From assembly GCA_900544115.1 (NCBI GenBank), contig UQTW01000003.1, positions 57,684 to 121,683 of the forward strand: a stretch of DNA of 64,000 bases, written 5' to 3'. The stretch's first letter is position 1. Every line of letters begins with the position of its first letter. Under the pieces are notes generated by a model. It saw only the letters and a list, made by a program, of their open reading frames with translations, was not told the origin of the DNA and ran no database searches. Of the stretch, positions 52,049 to 60,640 are shown one piece after another. Position numbers and translations under genes: made by a program. Source of the DNA: an uncultured Collinsella sp. (GTDB taxonomy: Bacteria; Actinomycetota; Coriobacteriia; Coriobacteriales; Coriobacteriaceae).

Positions 52049-53812
52049 ATGAAGGCACTCTACAATGACGGTTCGGTGGCCGAGCTCCCGCAGGACGAGG
52101 TCACGCACGTCATCCGCCACTCCGCCGCGCACATCATGGCGCAGGCCATCAAGCGCTTGTACCCCGAGGCCGACTTTGCCTACGGCCCCGCGACCGACAA
52201 CGGCTTCTACTACGACGTCGACCTGCCCGAGGGCGTTAAGATTAGCGAGGACGACTTCCCCGCGATCGAGGCCGAGATGAAGAAGATCGTTAAGGAGAAC
52301 CTCAAGTTCTCCGTGTACGAGAAGCCCCGCGCCGAGGCCATCGCCCTTATGGAGGAGCGCGGCGAAAAGTACAAGGTCGAGCACATCGGCGACCTGGACG
52401 ACGACGCCCGCATCACCTTCTACCAGCAGGGCGACTACATCGATATGTGCGTCGGCCCCCACATCTGCTACACCAAGGCGCTCAAGGCCTTTAAGCTCAC
52501 CGGCGTCTCGGGCGCTTACTGGAAGGGTGACAAGGACAACAAGATGCTCACCCGCATCAACGGCGTCGCCTTTGCCACCAAGGAAGAGCTCGACGAGCAC
52601 ATGCACATGCTGGAGGAGGCCAAGAAGCGCGACCACCGCAAGATCGGCCGCGAGATGGACCTCTTTATGATGCGCGACGAGGCCCCCGGCTTCCCGTTCT
52701 TCCTGCCTAACGGCATGATCCTTAAGAACACGCTGCTGGACTACTGGCGCGAGATCCACCACAAGGCCGGCTACGTGGAGATCTCCACGCCGCTCATCAT
52801 GAACAAGCAGCTGTGGAAGACCTCGGGCCACTGGGACCACTACAAGGACAACATGTACTCCACCATCATCGACGACGAAGAGTACTGCATTAAGCCCATG
52901 AACTGCCCGGGCGGCGTGCTGGTGTACGCCTCCAAGCCGCACTCCTATCGCGAGCTGCCCATCCGCGCCGGCGAGATTGGCCTGGTGCACCGCCACGAGC
53001 TGCGCGGCGCCCTGCACGGCCTGTTCCGCGTGCGCTGCTTTAACCAGGACGACGCCCACCTGTTTGTGCGTCCCGACCAGCTGACCGACGAGATCGTGGG
53101 CGTGGTCAACCTCATCGACTCCGTGTACCAGAAGTTTGGCTTTAAGTACCACGTTGAGCTTTCCACCCGCCCCGAGGACTCCATGGGTTCGGACGAGGAC
53201 TGGACTCGCGCCGAGGAGGGCCTGCGCACCGCTCTGGAGAAGCTGGGCATGGACTACGAGGTCAACGAGGGCGACGGCGCCTTCTATGGCCCCAAGATCG
53301 ACTTCCACCTGGAGGACTCGCTCGGCCGTACCTGGCAGTGCGGCACCGTCCAGCTCGACTTCCAGATGCCGCTCAACTTTGACCTGGAGTACGTGGACGC
53401 CGACGGCACCAAGAAGCGCCCCATCATGCTGCATCGCGTGTGCTTTGGCTCCATCGAGCGCTTCATCGGTATTCTGATTGAGCACTTTGCGGGCAAGTTC
53501 CCCACCTGGCTGGCTCCCGTGCAGGTCAAGGCACTTCCGGTTTCCGAGAAGAGCCGCGACTACGCCCACGAGGTGTGCGCCAAGCTGGAGGAGGCCGGCA
53601 TTCGCGTGGTCTGCGACGACCGCGACGAGAAGATCGGCTACAAGATCCGCGAGGCCCGCAGCATCGACCGCGTGCCCTACATGCTCATCCTGGGCGAAAA
53701 GGAGGTCGAGGCCGGCAACATTTCCGTCCGCGATCGTTCCAACGAGACCGTTCAGATGGGCGTTGACGAGTTTGTGGCCAAGGTGCTCGAGGAGATCAAG
53801 ACTCGCGCCTAG
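52049..53812 (+). CDS. thrS: Threonyl-tRNA synthetase lacking the TGS domain
   Basis: A 587-residue class II synthetase. The N2 editing domain begins at HSAAHIMAQAIKRLYPEA only about 23 residues from the start, so the usual 60-residue TGS domain is absent. The catalytic core has NCPGG (zinc cysteine), HRHELRGALHGLFRVR (motif 2), and HRVCFGSIERFIGILIEHFAG (motif 3). The anticodon-binding domain ends the protein. The start at 52049 has AGGAG 11 bases upstream, a loose fit; no upstream in-frame sequence resembles a TGS domain. Confidence 0.95.
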   Translation: MKALYNDGSVAELPQDEVTHVIRHSAAHIMAQAIKRLYPEADFAYGPATDNGFYYDVDLPEGVKISEDDFPAIEAEMKKIVKENLKFSVYEKPRAEAIALMEERGEKYKVEHIGDLDDDARITFYQQGDYIDMCVGPHICYTKALKAFKLTGVSGAYWKGDKDNKMLTRINGVAFATKEELDEHMHMLEEAKKRDHRKIGREMDLFMMRDEAPGFPFFLPNGMILKNTLLDYWREIHHKAGYVEISTPLIMNKQLWKTSGHWDHYKDNMYSTIIDDEEYCIKPMNCPGGVLVYASKPHSYRELPIRAGEIGLVHRHELRGALHGLFRVRCFNQDDAHLFVRPDQLTDEIVGVVNLIDSVYQKFGFKYHVELSTRPEDSMGSDEDWTRAEEGLRTALEKLGMDYEVNEGDGAFYGPKIDFHLEDSLGRTWQCGTVQLDFQMPLNFDLEYVDADGTKKRPIMLHRVCFGSIERFIGILIEHFAGKFPTWLAPVQVKALPVSEKSRDYAHEVCAKLEEAGIRVVCDDRDEKIGYKIREARSIDRVPYMLILGEKEVEAGNISVRDRSNETVQMGVDEFVAKVLEEIKTRA

Positions 53813-53835
53813 CACAAACTATACAAGAATTAACA

Positions 53836-53869
53836 AAGGCGATCGTCCTCGCGGGCGGTCGCCTTTTTT
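53836..53869 (+). terminator. thrS terminator 1
   Basis: AGGCGATCG pairs with CGGTCGCC(T), followed by a T run, 24 bases after thrS. Confidence 0.85.
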
Positions 53870-53883
53870 GTTGTCTATAGAAG

Positions 53884-53911
53884 AAAAGCCGCTGGTTAGA
53901 GCGGCTTTTTT
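53884..53911 (+). terminator. thrS terminator 2
   Basis: AAAGCCGCT pairs with AGCGGCTTT around GGTTAG, followed by a T run. Tandem terminators insulate the exopolysaccharide cluster. Confidence 0.85.
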
Positions 53912-53924
53912 GTTGTGCAAAAAG

Positions 53925-54046
53925 GTACAGGTTTTTGTAGGGGCGTATGGAGATGCACCCATTCGCGGCGCATTTTGTGCAATCTGGGAAAACGCGAGCA
54001 GTTTGCTCGTATAATGAGCAACGTCGAAAGATACAAAAAACTGTAC
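53925..54046. promoter_or_regulatory. 15-bp inverted repeats bracketing a putative promoter upstream of the exopolysaccharide cluster
   Basis: GTACAGGTTTTTGTA (53925-53939) recurs inverted as TACAAAAAACTGTAC (54032-54046), 14 of 15 matching, and GCAAAA extends both arms. The 92 bases between hold TATAAT (54010-54015) within GCTC-GTATAAT-GAGC. This arrangement could be an invertible promoter or a pair of regulator sites. Confidence 0.5.
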
Positions 54047-54084
54047 TTTTGCGACTGCGCCTAGCTGCGAGCGAGAAGCCTGTT

Positions 54085-54127
54085 CTTAACGCCCCTGCAT
54101 CCGCGTGCGTCGCGGATGCAAGTTAAG
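54085..54127 (+). promoter_or_regulatory. Leader hairpin abutting the loaP ribosome site
   Basis: CTTAAC (54085-54090) pairs with GTTAAG (54122-54127), and GCATCCGCG (54097-54105) pairs with CGCGGATGC (54111-54119). The 3' strand runs into the AAGGGGG ribosome site, so the fold could limit translation. Confidence 0.5.
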
Positions 54128-54137
54128 GGGGCGAGAG

Positions 54138-54728
54138 ATGGAACAGACAATGCGGCGCCAAGAGCAGCTGCCCGGTGCCTTTAGCGGCGCCACCACCAAC
54201 AGCCAGCACGGCCGCGTCCGCTGGTATCTGGTCCACACTCCCAACGGTAAAGAGCGCGAGACCTGCGAAAAGGTCCGCCGCATTATCCCGCACAAGCTGA
54301 TGCAGGACGCTTTTGTGATGCAAAAGGAGTTCTGGTTTAAGCGGGACGGCGCCTGGTCGCTCCAAACCAAACCCATGTACAAGGAATACTTCTTCGTCGC
54401 CACGCGCGATGCCGCTCTGCTCGATAAGGCTTTGGCCCACTTGAGCTTTGGCTGCCGCATTGCCGGCAGTAGGGAGCGGGCCTATGCGCCCATGCCGGAC
54501 GATGCGCAGGACTGGTACCGCAGCGTGCTCGACGACAACGGCGTGGTGCGCAACAGCGTCGCCCGAATAGAAGACGGCGTGCTGCACATAGAGCAGGGTC
54601 CCTTGGTGGGGCAAGAGGCCCGCGTTAAAAAGATCGACCGTCATAAACGCTGGTGCCTGGTAGACGTTGGCGAGGGTGACTCCGCATTTAGGGAGCTGCT
54701 ACCGCTTGACGTTCCCAGCAAAACGTAA
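54138..54728 (+). CDS. NusG-paralogue transcription antiterminator (LoaP/UpxY-like)
   Basis: A 196-residue protein with an N-terminal NGN domain starting at RWYLVHTPNGKERETCEKVRR (about residues 28-48) and a C-terminal KOW region, GPLVGQEARVKKIDRHKRWCLVDV. It is a specialised NusG relative, as found at the head of long polysaccharide or polyketide operons, where it helps RNA polymerase ignore terminators. The ATG at 54138 has AAGGGGG upstream. It lies 45 bases before the exopolysaccharide genes, with a small hairpin between, consistent with operon-specific loading. Confidence 0.8.
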   Translation: MEQTMRRQEQLPGAFSGATTNSQHGRVRWYLVHTPNGKERETCEKVRRIIPHKLMQDAFVMQKEFWFKRDGAWSLQTKPMYKEYFFVATRDAALLDKALAHLSFGCRIAGSRERAYAPMPDDAQDWYRSVLDDNGVVRNSVARIEDGVLHIEQGPLVGQEARVKKIDRHKRWCLVDVGEGDSAFRELLPLDVPSKT

Positions 54729-54772
54729 GGGAGACGTTGCACCAGCAATTCATTTGGTTTTTGGATTCATAG

Positions 54773-55513
54773 ATGGGGGGGGTTCCTGGGGACAGGAACG
54801 TGAGTTTTATTGTGGCTGCTAAAGAGGTAACAGAGAGTTGTACATCAACGGTGGGTGCGCTGGCCTTCAATCGGATAAAGCCGAGCGGCACGCTTGGATA
54901 TCGCATCGTCAAGAGACTGTTTGACCTTGTGTTTAGTCTTTTGATGAGTGTTCTGCTGCTGATTCCTCTTGCTGTAGTGTGTGCGCTCATTAGCCTTGAA
55001 TCGCCCGGCAGTCCTATGTATACGCAAGAGCGCGTTGGCAAGGGCGGAAAGACAATCAGGATTTTTAAGCTTCGCAGCATGGTCGCCGATGCTGGCAACG
55101 TGCAGAAGTATCTGAGCCCTGAGCAGCTGCATCAGTGGGAAGTCGAGCGCAAGGTCGATGATGATCCCCGCATCACCAAGATTGGTCAATTCATTCGTAA
55201 ATGTTCTATCGACGAGATGCCGCAGTTTCTCAATGTGCTAAACGGTGATCTGTCTGTAATTGGCCCGCGTCCCATCACAAGGGATGAACTTGAACAACAT
55301 TTTACTGACGGGGAGAAGGCCGAGCTGCTTTCTGTTCAGCCTGGCATTACTGGGCTTTGGCAGGCGACTGACCGAAACGCCGCGACCTTCGAGAGCGGCT
55401 TACGCCAGAAGATCGAGCTCCGCTACGTGTGTAATCGCTGCTTCCGCATGGACTGGAAATGCTTCACTGGCACCTTTGGTGCCATGTTCGGCAAGAAGAG
55501 GACGGGGCGATAG
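54773..55513 (+). CDS. Initiating sugar transferase (undecaprenyl-phosphate phosphoglycosyltransferase)
   Basis: A 246-residue membrane enzyme that would start repeat-unit assembly by moving a sugar phosphate to the lipid carrier. One long hydrophobic segment (about 52-75) precedes the catalytic domain, with YTQERVGKGGKTIRIFKLRSM, DEMPQFLNVLNGDLSVIGPRP and PGITGLWQ, the monotopic PGT signature. The ATG at 54773 runs straight into a G8 tract. A GTG at 54800, just after the GTTCCTG/CAGGAAC hairpin, is an alternative start. AT content rises from here on. Confidence 0.9.
   Translation: MGGVPGDRNVSFIVAAKEVTESCTSTVGALAFNRIKPSGTLGYRIVKRLFDLVFSLLMSVLLLIPLAVVCALISLESPGSPMYTQERVGKGGKTIRIFKLRSMVADAGNVQKYLSPEQLHQWEVERKVDDDPRITKIGQFIRKCSIDEMPQFLNVLNGDLSVIGPRPITRDELEQHFTDGEKAELLSVQPGITGLWQATDRNAATFESGLRQKIELRYVCNRCFRMDWKCFTGTFGAMFGKKRTGR
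54782..54799 (+). promoter_or_regulatory. Small hairpin at the start of the exopolysaccharide operon
   Basis: GTTCCTG (54782-54788) pairs perfectly with CAGGAAC (54793-54799) around GGGA. Its place just after the LoaP-like gene suggests a loading signal for that protein. It directly precedes the alternative GTG start. Confidence 0.45.
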
Positions 55514-56344
55514 ATGGCTTCTCAGGCTTATAGCGTTCTCATGAGCATTTATCTTAAGGAGAACCCTGCGTATCTTCGTGCTTCTTTGGACAGCATTATT
55601 AACCAGACGATTCCACCTGCGGAAATCGTTATGGTTAAGGATGGACCGTTAACAAAAGAACTCGATTCAGTTCTGGCTGAGTATGACCGCCGTTATCCTG
55701 GCATCTTTAGTTTTATTGCCTACGAGGAAAACCACGGTCTTGGCTATGCGTTACACAGGGGAATAGTTGCTTGTACTAACGATATTGTTGCACGTATGGA
55801 TACAGACGATATTGCACGTTCTGATCGTATGGAGAAACAACTAAAGGCGATTCAAGATGGTCTTGATATGGTTGGGAGTCAAGTAATTGAATTCGTCGAG
55901 TCTCCTGACAAGCCGATTGCACGAACGGATCTCCCCGAAGGTCTCAACAAAATTATTGCTTGTTCAAAGCGTAGAAATCCATTTCGTCATCCGCCAATGA
56001 CATTCAAACGATCCAAGGTGTTGAAAGCGGGCAATTACAGTTCCGAGTATCTGTATTTCGAAGATTGGGATTTATTTAATCGAATGCTTGCAGCTGGTTG
56101 CCGAGCTGAGAATCTTCACGAAACGCTTGTGGCCATGAGAGTTAGTCCTGATTTTTATGAGAGGCGCGGAGGCCTGGGTTATTTGGCTCATGTTTGGAAG
56201 TTCAAATCTGCTCAGTTGCGTATTGGTTATTTTACGGTAGCAGATTTCCTGATTTCCTTTTTGCCCCAACTGATTGTTTGCCTGATGCCCAATTGCCTGC
56301 GTGGCTTTGTATATACGAATATGCTCAGGAGGAGCGATGATTAA
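55514..56344 (+). CDS. Glycosyltransferase family 2
   Basis: A 276-residue GT-A glycosyltransferase. YSVLMSIYLKENPAYLRASLDSI opens the nucleotide-sugar domain, ARMDTDDIARSDRM holds the DXD motif, and YFEDWDLFNRML the acceptor-side ED. It resembles WcaA/EpsE-like enzymes of exopolysaccharide clusters. The stop is inside the next gene (eight-base overlap). Donor and acceptor are unknown. Confidence 0.87.
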   Translation: MASQAYSVLMSIYLKENPAYLRASLDSIINQTIPPAEIVMVKDGPLTKELDSVLAEYDRRYPGIFSFIAYEENHGLGYALHRGIVACTNDIVARMDTDDIARSDRMEKQLKAIQDGLDMVGSQVIEFVESPDKPIARTDLPEGLNKIIACSKRRNPFRHPPMTFKRSKVLKAGNYSSEYLYFEDWDLFNRMLAAGCRAENLHETLVAMRVSPDFYERRGGLGYLAHVWKFKSAQLRIGYFTVADFLISFLPQLIVCLMPNCLRGFVYTNMLRRSDD

Positions 56345-57461
56345 AGTCCTTCATGCTGTTCCAGATATGAATTCTGGCGGTATTGAAAACTACATCATGA
56401 ATATGTATCGAATTATTGATCGCGATACTGTGCATTTTGACTTTCTAGTCCATCACAATTCACGAGGGTTCTTCGATGATGAGATAGAGGAGCTTGGAGG
56501 CCGTATTTATCGTTTGCCTGTTTTGGATAATAAGAATGTTATCTCTTATTGGCGCGAGCTAAAGAGGTTGTACTCTGAAAACAAATGGGATGTGGTTCAT
56601 GGCCATGCCGCGAGTCTTGCGGGCCTTTATCTGTTTGCTGCCGAGAATGCTGGCGTACGTGCCCGCATAGCACATAGCCACGGAGCTTCCTATCTTCGAA
56701 CACCAAAGGGGTATACAAAAAAACTGCTCTTTAAGACTGCTGGAATTCACGCGAATATTCGCCTTGCGTGTTCTACAGAAGCGGGCAAATATCTTTTTGG
56801 CGATAGACAATTCTATTTAGCTAAGAATGCAATTGATTCTGAGCGGTTTTCATTTAATCAAGATGATCGCGATCGTATTAGGCGCAGCTTGGGGATTGTT
56901 CCGGGACAATTGTTGGTTGGTCATATGGGTCGCTTTAATTTGCAGAAAAATCATCAGTTTTTGATTGAGATTTTTGAAGAGATTGTTCGGTTGAAACCAG
57001 ATAGCTGTCTATTGCTGGTGGGTACCGGCGAACGTGAGGGCTCGATACGAAATCTCGTTTCTAGTAAAGGGCTGAATGGCAAGGTTATCTTTCAGTCTGT
57101 TACTGATGAGCCCCAGGCCTACTATTCAGCTATGGATGCATTTGTTTTGCCCTCCCTGTTCGAGGGTCTTCCCTTGGTGGGAATTGAGGCGCAATGCAGC
57201 GGTTTACCGAGCTATTTTTCCTCTGAGATTACGAAAGAAGTTGTCATTTCTGATATTACAGAGTTTTTAGATTTGAATGCTGGTCCCGTTGCCTGGGCAC
57301 AACAAATCGTTGGCGCATCATCGTGCATCAATCGTAGAGCCTATGCAGATTGCGCCGCTATTCACGGTTTTGATTTTAGGGATAACACGAAAAAGATGAC
57401 GGATTTTTATTTGGCTGCTGCTACAGGGAGGTTTGAGTCTATTGGCTCCATACTGGATTAG
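56337..57461 (+). CDS. Glycosyltransferase family 4 (GT-B)
   Basis: A 374-residue GT-B enzyme. The N-terminal MNSGGIENYIMNMYR block and the C-terminal donor site MGRFNLQKNHQFLIE...PSLFEGLPLVGIEAQCSGLP are typical of EpsF/EpsD-like glycosyltransferases. The ATG at 56337 has AGGAGG upstream and overlaps the previous gene. Its stop lies inside the next frame, so the genes are tightly coupled. Sugar specificity is unknown. Confidence 0.88.
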   Translation: MIKVLHAVPDMNSGGIENYIMNMYRIIDRDTVHFDFLVHHNSRGFFDDEIEELGGRIYRLPVLDNKNVISYWRELKRLYSENKWDVVHGHAASLAGLYLFAAENAGVRARIAHSHGASYLRTPKGYTKKLLFKTAGIHANIRLACSTEAGKYLFGDRQFYLAKNAIDSERFSFNQDDRDRIRRSLGIVPGQLLVGHMGRFNLQKNHQFLIEIFEEIVRLKPDSCLLLVGTGEREGSIRNLVSSKGLNGKVIFQSVTDEPQAYYSAMDAFVLPSLFEGLPLVGIEAQCSGLPSYFSSEITKEVVISDITEFLDLNAGPVAWAQQIVGASSCINRRAYADCAAIHGFDFRDNTKKMTDFYLAAATGRFESIGSILD

Positions 57462-58548
57462 CCTTCTGCTTGCGGTTGGTTTTATGCTACTAGCTCAGAG
57501 ACCTTTGAACTCAGTGGCGGCGACATCCCGGTCTGCAATCTCTGCCCGCGACGGACGAGATTATTCGCGCTGGGGCGTTGTCGCCTCCGCACTTGTTTTT
57601 ATTATTCTTACTGGCTTTCGTTATGGTGTTGGGCAAGATTATTTTTATACTTACGTGCCTTACTTCTATCGTGTGCGTTCGGGTTTGGGGTTCCAGGAAA
57701 TGGAAATCGGCTATTACGCCCTCAATTACCTTGTCGCTCGTTTTACAGATAACCCTCTGCCCGTATTCCTGGTATGTTCTGTAGCATTTTTCGCGTTGAC
57801 ATATGCTGCCATTATGCGTGAATCTTCTCATCCCGTATTCTCCGTCTTCCTCCTATTTGGGATGTCTTATTTGTTTATCTACATGAACGCCATGAGGCAG
57901 ATGCTTGCGGTTTCCATTTTGTTGTTTTCGCTTCGTTATATAGAGGAGAGAGATCCGGTTAAATTTGCGGTCTGCGTTGCGATAGCGAGCACGTTTCACT
58001 CAAGTTCGCTTGTATTTATCGCTGCATACTATTTTCCGCGTCTTAAAATTACTCCATGCATTTGTTTGGTTTTGGTGTCGGGATTTTTGCTTCTTAAGGT
58101 CCCCATTGCATCTTTCGTTAATACCATCATTGCCAAAACTCAATACGCTGGCTATATCGGATCCATCTTTGATACGGGCGAAAGTGGGAATGTCGTTATC
58201 GCGTTGAATGTCGTGGTCCTATTATTTTCCGCGATTGTGCCTAAGCTGTATGGCGGTGCTTATTCCGAACGCTATCGTATTCTTCTCTGGTGCCAGCTTG
58301 TTGCGACATCAATTGCAATCTTATCCGGTCTGATTCCGCTTTCTCAGCGTTTGCGCTGGGTTTTTTCTCTGCCTTCTGTAATTCTTTTGCCTCTGGCAAT
58401 CGATTCGATATCGAATATCAAATTGAAGTTCCTGATTCAGTTGGTGATTGTTGTTCTATATATCGTGTATATCGCTATCACAATCGGGATGTGGAATGGC
58501 AATAACGTCGTCCCATATCACTCCATATTAATGAAAGGCTCCTTATGA
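57442..58548 (+). CDS. EpsG-family polysaccharide polymerase (Wzy-like)
   Basis: A 368-residue membrane protein with about ten hydrophobic segments. FRYGVGQDYFYTYVPYF and YMNAMRQMLAVSILLFSLRYI are signature blocks of the EpsG family, which polymerises lipid-linked repeat units. The TTG at 57442 has GGGAGG ten bases upstream; a TTG nine bases earlier is too close to that site. It overlaps the preceding glycosyltransferase gene by 20 bases and the next by four. Confidence 0.85.
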   Translation: MAPYWISLLLAVGFMLLAQRPLNSVAATSRSAISARDGRDYSRWGVVASALVFIILTGFRYGVGQDYFYTYVPYFYRVRSGLGFQEMEIGYYALNYLVARFTDNPLPVFLVCSVAFFALTYAAIMRESSHPVFSVFLLFGMSYLFIYMNAMRQMLAVSILLFSLRYIEERDPVKFAVCVAIASTFHSSSLVFIAAYYFPRLKITPCICLVLVSGFLLLKVPIASFVNTIIAKTQYAGYIGSIFDTGESGNVVIALNVVVLLFSAIVPKLYGGAYSERYRILLWCQLVATSIAILSGLIPLSQRLRWVFSLPSVILLPLAIDSISNIKLKFLIQLVIVVLYIVYIAITIGMWNGNNVVPYHSILMKGSL

Positions 58549-59507
58549 GATCTCCTAATATAAGTTTGATAATCCCTGTCTATAACGTTGAGGATTATTT
58601 GCCTGATTGTTTAGATAGTGTTCTTGCGCAAAGCTATGCCGATTTTGAAGTAGTAGCGGTGAACGATGGTTCTACGGACAGATCGCGAGAGATTCTTGCT
58701 GATTATGCGAAAAAGGATTCGCGTATTCGGATTATTGACCAAGCGAATAGGGGTCTTGCTGGCGCGCGCAATACTGGAGTTGCTGCGGCGAATGGTATGT
58801 ATATCGCTTTTGTTGATTCAGATGACTACATTGATTCCGACTATTTATCTGTTATGTATTCAAATGCCAATGAGTTTAATGCCGATATTTCCATTTCTGG
58901 GCGATATATCGATTGCGGTGGACAGTCTAGCCATGAAAATCGTCCGGCTTTTACGAGTAAACGCCTTGGGCCGATTGAGGCTGCTCGAGCTCTAAACTCG
59001 TACCGTTCCTTTGATATGTCAATGCACGGAAAGTTATTTCTTGCCAGCTTATTTAAAGGCCTGGCGTTTCCGGAAGGCAAGAACTCCGAAGATCAATTCA
59101 TGTGCTATCGCTTAATTTTAAGATCAAATTGTTCTTATTATGAGGATAGGCCGTTATATTACTATCGGCATAGAGAAGGAAGTATATCGAGAAGTTCTCG
59201 TGTTAACGTGTTTCCAATCGAGGCATCCCATGAACAGCTCGAATATATCCGCAGGCATGTGCCTGCTTTGATTAATGTCGCTGAGACTTCATGCTTTTTT
59301 TCTCAGGTCGCTGTTTACAATGCGTTTGCCGTAAGAGACCTCGAAATGCCGAATGAAATCGCAAATGTTGTTCTAAAGGAGCCAAAACGTTTTCTCGGAA
59401 GCGTTATCCGGAATGAGGATATTCCTGGCTACAAAAAAATACAGGCTATTACATATTGTTTTGCGAGGCCTGTTTACAAAGCTGTTTATCTTGCTAAGAA
59501 AGGATAA
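58545..59507 (+). CDS. Glycosyltransferase family 2 (EpsJ-like)
   Basis: A 320-residue GT-A enzyme. ISLIIPVYNVEDYLPDCLDSVL and VNDGSTDRSREIL bind the nucleotide, and VDSDDYIDSDYL carries the DXD-like metal site. The start ATG overlaps the polymerase stop (ATGA). It is a further repeat-unit glycosyltransferase of unknown donor. Confidence 0.88.
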   Translation: MRSPNISLIIPVYNVEDYLPDCLDSVLAQSYADFEVVAVNDGSTDRSREILADYAKKDSRIRIIDQANRGLAGARNTGVAAANGMYIAFVDSDDYIDSDYLSVMYSNANEFNADISISGRYIDCGGQSSHENRPAFTSKRLGPIEAARALNSYRSFDMSMHGKLFLASLFKGLAFPEGKNSEDQFMCYRLILRSNCSYYEDRPLYYYRHREGSISRSSRVNVFPIEASHEQLEYIRRHVPALINVAETSCFFSQVAVYNAFAVRDLEMPNEIANVVLKEPKRFLGSVIRNEDIPGYKKIQAITYCFARPVYKAVYLAKKG

Positions 59508-59510
59508 TTT

Positions 59511-60638
59511 ATGTCAAAAGTTGCTTTGATTACCCTGCACACCGTTTCAAATTACGGGTCCTGCTTGCAAACCTTTGCGACTCAAAAAATATTTGAATCG
59601 CTCGGATGGGAAGTTGAGGTTATTGATTACTATCGAGCAGATAATCTGCCTGAGTATGCAGTTGAGAAAGCATTTATGGGTAGAAGAATGCAGAAGTTTC
59701 AAGGTGTTTGGGATAGGGCTCCTTGGTTGAAGCGTTTGCTCTCTGTTCCTATGGGTGCGATCGTTAAGCGTCAAAGGAAACCGTTTGATGATTTTAGGTC
59801 TAAGTATCTTCACCTTTCTAAGCGTATGTATCGCTCTGCCGATGAGCTCGAACTTTATCCCCCTGTAGCGGATGTATATTGCACCGGTTCTGATCAGGTT
59901 TGGAATAGTGTTTGGAACAATGGCTTCGAAAAGCCTTTCTATCTTACGTTTGCACCGGAGGGGAAACCGCGTATTTCTTTTGCCGCAAGCATCGGAAGAA
60001 ATGAAGTTGATGATTGGGAGAAGCCTTTGATGAAGGAGGCTTTGTCGCAATACAAGGCTATTTCCATGCGTGAATCATCTGGAATTGGGATTTTAAATGA
60101 TTTAGGATTCAGCGATGCGCAGCTGGTCTTGGACCCAACCCTCATGCTTAATAAGCATGATTGGGAATCCATTGCCAAGATGCCTGAGGGAATTGATGGC
60201 CCTTATTTACTTGTATATCAACTTAACAAGAGCAAGGCATTCGTTGACTACGTCGAGGCGGTCGCAAAGAAGTATGGTTTGAATGTAGTTAAAATCTCAT
60301 ACGGCATTTATGATGTCATGAAATCTGCCAAGACACTCATCGCCCCGTCTGTTGAGGAGTTTGTTGGTCTATTTCTCAATGCTTCATATGTGATTACTGA
60401 CTCTTTTCATGCGACAGCGTATTCTTTGAATTTTGGAGTTCCGTTTACCGCCATTGCACCTGAACGCTTTAGCACTCGCATTGCGAGTGTTCTTGCGCTG
60501 ACTGGCACGGAGGATCGGATGTTGGCTTCACAACAGGACATTGCCATGTATGAGCGCCAAATTGACTTCGAGTATGCTACCGAGAAATTGGATGAGATGC
60601 GGAAAAAGAGCATCGCATTCCTTGAGGAGGCGTTGTAG
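59511..60638 (+). CDS. Polysaccharide pyruvyl transferase family protein
   Basis: A 375-residue protein of the CsaB/WcaK family, which adds pyruvate ketals to sugars. ALITLHTVSNYGSCLQTFATQ opens the fold, YCTGSDQVWNS and DPTLMLNKHDW are typical, and VITDSFHATAYSLNFGVPF is the C-terminal GT-B-like site. It occurs here with F420-hydrogenase-beta and ferredoxin-like genes, a common combination in Firmicutes-type clusters. It starts three bases after the preceding stop. Confidence 0.87.
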   Translation: MSKVALITLHTVSNYGSCLQTFATQKIFESLGWEVEVIDYYRADNLPEYAVEKAFMGRRMQKFQGVWDRAPWLKRLLSVPMGAIVKRQRKPFDDFRSKYLHLSKRMYRSADELELYPPVADVYCTGSDQVWNSVWNNGFEKPFYLTFAPEGKPRISFAASIGRNEVDDWEKPLMKEALSQYKAISMRESSGIGILNDLGFSDAQLVLDPTLMLNKHDWESIAKMPEGIDGPYLLVYQLNKSKAFVDYVEAVAKKYGLNVVKISYGIYDVMKSAKTLIAPSVEEFVGLFLNASYVITDSFHATAYSLNFGVPFTAIAPERFSTRIASVLALTGTEDRMLASQQDIAMYERQIDFEYATEKLDEMRKKSIAFLEEAL

Positions 60639-60640
60639 AT

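Noticed and set aside
51116..53815. An 899-residue minus-strand frame opposite thrS
   Set aside because: It runs through the repeat array, the zinc-ribbon gene and thrS without any domain signature.
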